Below, one piece after another: positions 52,128 through 62,600 of a DNA stretch of 64,000 nucleotides. Location: assembly GCA_017311185.1 (NCBI GenBank), contig JAESUZ010003530.1, forward strand, positions 1,426,001 through 1,490,000. The letters run 5' to 3'. The first letter of the stretch is position 1. Every line of letters begins with the position of its first letter. A program made the translations under genes and the position numbers. The stretch is from Proteles cristata cristata. Taxonomy: Eukaryota > Chordata > Mammalia > Carnivora > Hyaenidae. Below the pieces are notes generated by a model. It had not been told where the DNA came from. It saw only the letters and a program-made list of their open reading frames with translations, and ran no database searches.

Positions 52128-55100
52128 GCAGGCTCCAGGCTCTGAGCTGTCCATGAAGAGCCTGACATGGGGCTCAAACTCTACGGCAAGATCATGACCT
52201 GAGCTGAAATTGGACATCCACCTACTGAGCCACCCACGTGCCCCCGTAACACCTTTCCATTGCATTGCATAGCTATAGCTACAGCTAGCATTGCTTATAG
52301 CTACTGCTGTATGTTTTACTGAACAAATACTTCTATGGCACCTGCAATGGGTAAGGCACCATGCTAGGCACTTTGCAAATATTAACACATTTAATTCTCA
52401 CAAGAACCCTATGAAAAGAGACTGTGATGATCATCCCTGTCTATACAGAGGGGACTGAGCATGGAGGTGTTAGGTGGCTTATCCAACATCCTAAGATTGT
52501 GGAAGATTCGGAATTTAGTGTGGACAGTCTGATTCTAGAAACTGTGGCCTTCTGCCTGGTTCTGTGCCTCCCCTCCATTTTATACTTTGATCAGTTATTT
52601 ATTGGGCTCCTAGTATTTTCTTTATGTTGTGTATTATGATCTGCCTCATCTAATCTGATTTTGCACGTACCAAATCCCATCAATTGGTTGCTCTCCTTAG
52701 TTTTTCTTTTTTTTTTTTTTAACATTTATTTATTTTCGAAGGAGAGAGACAGAGTGTAAGTGGGGGAGGGGCAGAGAGAGGGAGACAAGGAATCCAAAGC
52801 CAGCCTCAGGCTCTGAGCTGTCAGCACAGAGTCCTGACTCGGGGCTTGAACTCACAAACATGAGATCATGACCTGAGTCAAAGTTGGGTGCTTAACCGAC
52901 TGAGCCACCCAAGCACCCTTCCTTAGTTTTTCTTCTGTTTGAGCTGATACTGGATCACTGGAACCTTGTGAAGCATTTTTTCTAAAACTCAAAAACACAT
53001 GTTATTATAAATTATGTAAGTAATACATGTTTCTGATAGAAAATATGATGAATAAAAAGAAAACAAAATTAAATATACTCACAGTCTCCCCACTGTTCAA
53101 CATTTTGGAGTATAGCCTTCTTTCTTCTGTGGGTGTCTGTATACATTCCTCGACGCTTATGTAAACAAAATTACACACTATATTGTTTCATAATCTGCTT
53201 TTTAATCCAATACACGGCAAACACCATAAATTCAACAAATAATGATTGAACACTCACTATGGGAAAAGCATTCTAAGCAAAGTCAGACATGGTCCCTGCA
53301 AGAACACAGAGCTTTCATTCTAGCAAGAGGTGGCAGATGTTAATGATGCTATCACGCAAATGAGTATAAAATTACAAACTGTGACAATCTCTGGGATTTG
53401 ATATATAGGAGGATATTCTGAGTGATGGCATGGAGATGCCAATGACATTGAAAGGAGAAATGATTATTTATATTTCCTGAGAGAAGGAGACATGCCTTAC
53501 CACTTGCACCCCAGGGAAAGTATCAGGGTGGTCAGGAAGCAGAAGATTGGAGCCAGAATAAGGCCAAGGTCAAAGCCTTTATTGGGGTTCCCATGGGAAA
53601 GGTAGAGTAAACCATTCAGGATTGGCCAGTTTGTGTGATTTCAGCAGGCTTCGTGGCATCGTTGTCCCTAGTTGTCTGCTCCCTGGCCCAAGATGATGAT
53701 GTGAGGCAGAGAAATACTGGCTTGGTGAGTGCAAGTCAGATAACAAGGTGAGTGGGGGGGTGTTCCTGCACCTGTGAGTCTGCACATGACAGGCATGTTC
53801 CAGGCCACCTGCCCACCACCCGCAGGAATTAGCTTGCCTTGGGAGGAGTGGCCTCTCCTGAATCTGTAAGGCCCTTGAGAGACATCAGAATATCAGAAGA
53901 CACAAAAAATAAAAATCCTTAACAGTGCCTGGAGACACATTCAACACAGTGCCTGGCTCAGAGTAAGCAGTCAGCGTTTGATAGTTATTGTTGTTATTAT
54001 TGTTATAGTTGCTATCATTAGTCAAAGGGATAGGAAAGGCTGTTAAAAGGAATCTAGAAAGACCTGATGAGGTGTTTATTTTATTCCCAAATAAAGCCAT
54101 TTAAGTCATAATAGTATTGCTGTACAAAGCAACTATTCTTCAGCATAAAACAATGTTCTGTTTTTCAGTTGAGTGGTTCAGTTTGCACTCTTAGATTTCC
54201 TTTGATCATCACTATAGGTCATTCTTTTTTTTAATGTTATTTTTAGAATTTATTTATTTATTTATTAATGTTTTTTATTTATTTCTAGGAGAGAGAGAGA
54301 GAGAGACAGCGTGAGCAGGGGAGGGTCAGAGAGGGAGTCACAGACTGAAACAGGCTCCAGGCTCTGAGCTGGCAGTCAGCACAGAGCCCGACGCGGGGCT
54401 CGAACCCACGAACCGCGAGATCATGACCTGAGCGAAAGTCAGACGCTTAACCGACTAAGCCACCCGGGCGCCCCAATTTATTTTTGAGAGAGACAGAGAG
54501 TGAGAGAGAATGTTAGTTGGGGAGAGGCAGAGAGAGAGGGAGACACAGAATCTGAAGCAGACTCCAGGCTCTGAGCTGTCAGCACAGAACCCCATGCGGG
54601 GCTCAAACCCATGAACCATGAGATTATAACCTGAGTCTAAGTCAGACGCTCAACTGACTGAGTCACCCAGGCGCCCGTATAGGTCATTCTTTAGAAGCCT
54701 AAGATTTGTCAGATTACTTGATTGTAGGAACCCTTTTTAATTTTTAATTTTAAATGTTTATTTTGAGAGAGAGAGAGCAGGGGAGGGGCAGAGAGAGACA
54801 GAGAATCCCAGGTAGGCTCTGCACTGTCAGTACAGAGCCCTATGTGGGATTCGATCCCACGAACCGCGAGATCATGACCAAGCTGAAATCAAGAGTCACT
54901 TATGCGACTGAGACACCCAGGTGCCCTATATGAACCTCTTTTTAGAGGTCACCTTTGTACTATCAAATTCATAACAGATGGGTGAGTCAGTCAATGTAGT
55001 TCTGTTGAGTGTGAATTGATATTATCACCATATTGCTTGCTATCCAACTTACTGTTAATAACCTCACCCCAGCCCTTACCCTCTACTTACTCCCTATATT

Positions 55101-58100
55101 CCAGCTGCTCTAAGTTTAAAAACCATCAGCAAAGTAGTTTTAAAGTCTTAAAAGTTTTCAAATGTCTTTGACTTTCTCCACCAGGCAAAAGATTTTTCGT
55201 GGCTGCCATGCTCGCTGCCTCCTCATTGCAAATTCATCATGAGCACTGTCTCCTCCAGCCTGTCCTACAAGTCTCTATGTGCCCGCCCGGATGTGAGGGC
55301 GATGGAGCTCGTCAGCACAGGAGACGAAGAAGTGAAACTAAACATCTTTAGACAGTATCTCTCCATTCCCAACGAAGACCCCCTCCGACAGAGCAAACCC
55401 ACCTTGAGGAAAAAACCAAACCTGAATCCTTTAAAACTCACGATCCTAGCAAATGAACTGAGAGAGTGTAGAATCTACCGAGAGGAGTCTCAGTGTCTGA
55501 AGGAGTACTTGGACGTGGTGTCCATTCAGGAGCTCTGGGAATTGATTCTGAAACGTTGGGTTGAAGACTATAGCTGGACTTTTACACCAAAAAAGGCAAA
55601 TTCAGACACGGCGGCTTTAGGACAAGGTAGGCCTTGGTCAGCACTGACAACCCGCTGGAGTCCACAGGGAGAAAGATGTGTGTATGGTGGACCACCAGAG
55701 GGGGAGAGCCCCAGGGTACGGTTGTCAGAGAAAAGACCAGAGGCCCCATTAAATTGTAGTTTCAGATAAAGAACAAACAGTCCTTTAGTAAGAGTATGTC
55801 TCAATTATTGCATGGGACACACTTACACTAAAAATTAGTTGAGGGGCACCTGGGTGGCTCAGTTGGTTAAGCATCTGCCTTCCAGCTCAGATCATGATCT
55901 CACAGTTGTGAGTTGAGCTGTGTCTGGCTCCGTACTAATGGCTCAGAGCCTGGAGCCTGCTTGGGATCTGTGTCTCCCTCTCTCTCTCTGACCCTCCCCC
56001 ACTCATGTTTTGTCTTTCTATCTCTCAAAAAAATAAATAAATGTTAAAAAAATTTTAAAAAAATTAGTTGAATTACAGATAAATAATTTCATTATAAGTA
56101 TATCCCAGATTATTGCACAGGACATACTTATACCAGAAGTTAATTTGTGGTTTATCTAAAATTCAAATTTAACTGGATACTCTGCATTTTTATTTGCAAA
56201 ATCCAACAACTCTGTCTCATGAGCTCTGTTGACTGTAGAGGGAACTGTATTAGGCACATTTTTCAGGAATCTAAGAAATGGGCCTTTATTATTTCTATAC
56301 CTCAATTCTTTTTTTAAATTTTTTAAATGTTTTTAAAATTTATTTCTGAGAGAGAGAGAGACAGCGTGAGCAGAGGAGGGTCAGAGAGAGAAGGAGACAC
56401 AGATTCTGAAGCAGGCTCCAGGCTCTGAGCTAGCTGTCAGCACAGAGCCCGATGTGGGCTCAAACCCATGAACCGTGAGATCATGACCTGAGCCGAAGCT
56501 GGATGCTTAACTGACTGAGCCACCAAGGCGCCCCAATATACCTCAATTTGAGCCTGTAGTCCAAGCGATGGCAGAAACCTAATTCAGTTCATCTAGATTT
56601 AATCCATCAATTCAGCTTTTTTTCCCAGACAATTCAGGGTGTTTTTCAGTCAAGAGAGGATTTGTGTCCTTCCTGTCTCTTTTGGGTTGAGCTGAAATCT
56701 GAGGGTCTTGGTGCAGGATGTCCTTGGTTGTCATCTGTCACCGCTGGCTTCCGCTGAGGTGGTCATGGCCCCAGATGGTCCACAGATAGCGACTTCCTCT
56801 AATGTTGGCATCCTCTAGGACACTGGTGTTCCCATCTGTTCCTGGGTTGTTCCATCTAGGCTGCCATCTGCTGCCATTTTCCCTCACTGTAATGTGAGGG
56901 GGCCCCTCTCCTCCACTAACATCTGCACTCTCCTGAGCCTACAGGCTTGTGGGTACTCAACATTCCGGACAGAGAGGGTCGGTTGCTCACTGCACCCTCG
57001 GAGATCCTGGCTCTGTGGGTCTCCCCATAGTGATTTCTGCTCTCTGGTTTGGTGGGGGGGTGGGGGGGCCACCAGAAGATCTATAGAGCTAGTGCCTTCC
57101 AGGCTCCCAGTGGGAGGCACAGCACAGGCTCTCTGTACTATTGGGTCCCCAAGTGCATCCAGTAGGTCCTCTGTCCCTGCTCACAGCTTGGGGTCAGGGA
57201 ACGGCACAGGCCCCTTTACAGAAACCCATCTGAGCAACCCCGCTGCTCTCTGCTCTCTCCTCACATGGTCTCCTCTGCCTTTCCTGATTTCCATCCTCTT
57301 TAGCTCACCCTGTAACTGAGTCTTTTGTTTGCCATTAAAAAGTGTATTCCATGAGGTGGTCAGGGAGTTTTGTCTTTTGAGATTCAACAGTCTTTTGAGA
57401 AGCAAAGTTTGTTCTCAAAGCCATTATCTCCGCTATGAGCTTCAAAAGTCTTTTGAAACTTGAGTTTCTACCATAACAACCCTCTCTTGAGGGCGATGAA
57501 TTTGGAATGGAGCGGGGATGGGGATGTGGGGGTGGGGAAAGAAGCAGAAAATACTTGGAATGAAAGACACGTTGGTTGGCACGACCACATATTGTCCTGC
57601 CCCATTTTTCTGCTCTCTAATTTGCATATCTTCAAATAAAATTAATTCAAAATTTTGCAGGCTCTCCTTCACCTGCAAGGAGGTGAAAGAAAGGTCACTG
57701 CACCCTCAGAAGAGTCACGCAGGCAAGGTGGCCCATGGCTGTGCCCAGGGCTGTTCCTTCTTGTCCCGGACTGTGCAGGAGAGCCCAGGCCCTCCTCTCC
57801 CCAGTGACCGCTCCTTTCCCCAGCTGACTTTCCTCCTCCCAGCACCCCCGGACCCCTCCTTGGGCCCGGGGCACTCAGCCACAGGTGCAGGAAGAACTTG
57901 GTCAACAGGTGCAGGAAGGGTCAACTTCAGAAGGAGCTTGCACAAATGGGGATGAGCACCTCCCTCTGCCTAAAGATTACAGGTGTTTGAGGTTCACTCT
58001 CCAATCCTAGCACAGGAAGTCCATTTAGAATGGTAGACCTTGTCCTTTTTCTCAGTGGTCTTAAGGATAGATCTCTTTAAAGTTAGTGGATCATAAAGCC

Positions 58101-59554
58101 GGTGGGAAAACCAGCTCTGGTTGAAAAAACTGAGTCAGGTGAGTAACATAGAGCTGGCTCACGTGGTGTCTGTGGTAAGAGGGAATAATACTGAAAAACC
58201 ATTCAGACCCATCCATGCAAATCTTATATTTGAAAATATTAATAGACTGCTCAGCAGTATAATAATTGGCAAGCTTTTGAGCTTATAACCATAGCTAGCA
58301 TGGATGTATTAGTTGGGACAAAGTGGATGATAACTTAATGCCTGAAAGTATGGGCTCCAGAGCCAGGTGGTCTGCGCTTAAATCCCACTTCTGCACTCAT
58401 TCCTGTGTGACCTGGCTAAGTGATTTAACATGTCTGTGTTTTATTTTTCTTATTTGTAAGACAGGGGAAGTTATATGTATCTGCCAATAGGATGCTTAAA
58501 ATAAACAAGTTGTATAGTCATATATGACATTTAGAATGATGCCTGACAGATGTGAACTGTCCTTTCTGTCATTGCTGTCACTGTGTTGTCTGTATAGCAC
58601 TGGATGGCTGGGTGGCCGACACTCTGTGCTTACTGAGCATCTCACACTGTGGACTGGCCGAGGATGAGATATTCCAGCTCTTGGACATGCTGGGCTACAG
58701 GGATCACTACAAAGTGACCACGTTGCACTGGGCTGCCTTCCGCAATGCCACCAGACAGTGGGTCCAGGAGAAGCCCAATGGCCTCCTGTACTTCAGACAC
58801 CAGTCCCTGCGGAGCGCTGTGGAGCACAAACTTCTCGGTAAGGGCTTAAATCTGGGCAAGTACCTGCTGGTTCAGAAAAGGGAAGTTTGCATGCAAGGCA
58901 AAGCTTGTAGCTGGCATAGAAATGAATCTGTAAATGTGTATAAACATGGTTATATAAATTAATACTTGGACCTAGTTGTGAGTAACTGAGACCTGACTTC
59001 AATGGCTTACATCCCAGGGTTTATTCTCTCACATGAGAACTTTCTGAAGGTAGGCAGTTCAGGGCTGCCCTGTTGGCTCCACAGAGTCATCTGGGACCCG
59101 CTTCCTTCTATGTCCCTGATCCACACATTAGCTTGCATTCTCAAGGTCGTCTCATGTTCATGACTGCTGGGGGCAGTATGGCTGCTGGAGCTCCAGCCAT
59201 TGCATTTCAGGCAATAGGCAGGATGAAAGGAAGAAGGGTTTGCGTTTCCTTTTAAGGAGCTTTCCTAGGTTTTCACCAACATTACCACTCTGTCTCCAGA
59301 ACAGTTTCATTTGGCCACAGTTATATATGAGAGAAGCTGGAGAAGAGAGGTTTCAATGGGGTGTGTTGCCATCCTAAACCAAGGAGGGCATCTGTTGCTG
59401 ACAAAGATGAGGGAGATGGTTATTAGATAGGCATTAGCAGTCTCTGCCCTAATTCTGAAATCAGATTCTTTTTTTAAAAGTTTATTTATTCATTTGGAGA
59501 GAGAGAGAGAGAGACAGAAGGCATGCACATACTTGTGTAAGTGGGGTGGCGGGG

Positions 59555-59602
<48 letters not shown>

Positions 59603-62600
59603 GTTCCAAGCAAGCAGCCTCTGTGCTGTCAGTGCAGAGCCGGATGTGGGGCTCAGTCTTACAAACCATGAGATCATGACTTGAGCTGAAAGCAAGAGCT
59701 GGACGCTTAACCAACTGAGCCACCCCCACGCCTCTGAAATCAAATTCTTATCCCCTTCGGAAAGCATTGAGGTCTGAATCTAAGAAATGGCAATCACAGA
59801 CACTTGACCTAGAGATAGAGCCCTCTATCCATACGGAGAACTTCAGGTGCATGAACTTCAAAAACCTTTACATCACAGCCTCAGCAAAGATTCTAAGCTC
59901 TGTTCAAATTTCCTTTTAGGTTTACTATGTCCTCTTTCACTTTCTTTTTTAAAAGATTGTTTCCCTCCTACATTGTCATCATTCCCACTGCCTCTTAAGT
60001 TACATAATGTAGTGGAGAGAGCTGAGTGGTGGTGGTGGGGGGGATGAGAAGGCTTTTACGTGTGATGTCAGCTCTTCTGCTCACTTGGTCTCTAAGGGTT
60101 TGCAACACACTTAGTCTCTCCATTTTCCTGTAGAACGGTAACACTCTTGGAGGGGCAGGGACCAAAGGCCACGGTGTGGCTGTTAAAATTCTGGGTCCAT
60201 GCCGTAGCCCTTTTCTGCACTGTGAGCCCCCAAAGAAATCACTGCTGGCAACATTCAGTATTGCCTGGGGGAAAAAAAAACACAGGATGTAAATACATCT
60301 TTACTGAAGGTACCAGGATTTGTAATTGCAACTATTCACTTCCAAGTAGCTGGAGCATGGGATATAAAGCACATCCTACAGGGAGAAAAAAGGTGCCAAA
60401 GCTGGGCGCTAGGACTTGAGTCTGCTATGATCTTTTTTGGTAAAGGGCTATCTTTTGACATTTTTTTTGTCCAAATGTCATAGCAGTTATTTTGAGGCAA
60501 ACTAGTTTTTTAGCCACATGTGTATATGGATCCTTCTTTCCTTTGAAATTAATACTCCGTTTAAGTATTGTATTGAATTTGTAAGTGTTGTATTCAATTT
60601 GTATCTTACCAAAAATTGGCCAGTTTAGAGACATGCTTTGGTCTGTGGGCTGCGGTCAAAAAGCCTCTTTCCTTTTTTGCGACTGAAGCTGAGGACTGTT
60701 TGGTCTTATATACTCTTTGTATGCGGGTGCGCATGCATGCATATCAGTGGGGCTGAGAAGAAACAGGGTGGTTTGGGAGGAGACTTGGAAAGCTGGGAAA
60801 TGCTCTTCTAGCGCCTCTAGATCATGGTCATATCTTGTTGCCCCTGGCCGTCATAGCCACCACCTTTTATTTAGTGCTTTCACTGTGCCAGTCCCTTCCT
60901 ATATTTCTTTCTTGTGTGCACGGAACATCCTCCTGCTAGGCTAGGTTGTATCAATTCGTTTCCCAGCAGCCTCCTAGAAAGTCCTCCCCTGTCCCAGGTG
61001 CCTATGGGAGACCCCGATCAGTGTCACCCGTGTTCCTTCCTCTGTTGGCAGTGGTGACCATGTAGAGGCTCTTTGGTTTGTGCTTACTGACGTGGGCACC
61101 TCCCAGCTGCCCCTGCAGGGTTCCCCATGAGGAAACCAAGCCTCATGCTGGGGTCTCTCTCTCTTTGCCCTCTGGCAGCCAGACCTTGAGGTGTTGGGAT
61201 GGTGCTGGCGTCCAAAGGGGTAGAAGGTATTTTCTGGGAGACCTGAGCCATGCAAGCCTCCTCCCCTAAACTCCACCCTTTCCCAGGATCTCAGGGGGCC
61301 CTTCCTGGAAAGAGCTCCTTCCTTTACTTCGTATAACCCCTCACCCCATAAAAGCTCCCCAAACCCAGTCTGTGAAGCCCATTTTGCAGCAATTAAGTGT
61401 TGAATAGAAGGATCCAGCATAGCATAATGGGTACAGTGGGGTCCTGATGCTAGATTGGGGTGAGCCTTGGCTTTCCCACTTCCTACCTGAAGACCTCATC
61501 ACATTATACCCAGGTCCCTCTTTTGTAAAATAGTAAGTGTACCCACTTCAGAGCATTATGACTAGTAAGCATTCAATGTGTAATTCATGTAATTACAAGC
61601 CCTTAGACTAGGCCTGGCCCTTGGTGAATTCTCAGGAAATGTTAGCCATTCTGAATTCTCCTCCCTTTTTGTGTTGTACTCATCTGTCTCCCCAGTGGCC
61701 TTTATCTACAGTCCTTCCCCAGATCACCCATGCAAATCAAAGAGTCATCTTGAATTCTGTTAGCCTCATGGTTATTCCTTTTCATCAAACACCTTCAAGC
61801 AGGTCTGAATTCCCTGGGCCCCACCCCAGTTACATTCAGTAGATGTTTGCTGAATAAATGCACAATTTCTGGCAGTTGGCTTTTTGGTCCTGCCATTTCT
61901 AGAAGCCGCCATATCCCTTGTTCTGTGAGCCAGTACTGAACCTCAGCCTCTGGCGTTGGCCTGTCGTGGAGTCAGGATCTGGAGGGCTGAGCACAGGAAC
62001 GGAAGTGTGAGCTACTCGCAGGTGATACCATGGTCACCATAGAGGAGCGGCTTCATTTCACCCTGTCTTTCCCTCACTCCCAGGCCTGCATGCTGTCTGG
62101 CAAAGAGTCTACCTTCTTCCTTACTGGCTATCGCTATGGCTTCTACTATAAGTGATATCTTGTTAAGAGCAAGGACTTTCAGGGGCACCTGGGTGGCTCA
62201 GTTGGCTAAGCCTCCAACTTCGGCTTAGGTCATGATCTCATGGTTCGTGGGTTCAAGCCCTGTGTCGGGCTCTGTGCTGACAGCTCAGAGCCTGGAGCCT
62301 GTTTCAGATTCGGTCTCCCTCTCTCTCTGACCCTCTCCTGCTCACGCTGTCTCTCTCTCTCAGAAATAATTTAAAAAAAAAGAGCAAGGACTTTCAACCT
62401 GACAGAACTGGCATGACCTTGTGAAAGGTGACTCAGTTTCTCACCTACAAAATGGGGATAATGACAGTGTTTACCTCAAGGGTATTAAAAATACTAAGTA
62501 AACTTAATGTAAGGTGCTTAATACAGCGTCCGGCACAATGAAAAGCACTGTGGTGGCCAAGACAGCCAATTGCCAACATTTCCAGCCCCTCCACCCACCG

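Noticed and set aside
57518..57955. 145-codon plus-strand ORF and opposing 74-78-codon ORFs
   Set aside because: Overlapping frames on both strands with no homology; typical of GC-rich non-coding DNA.
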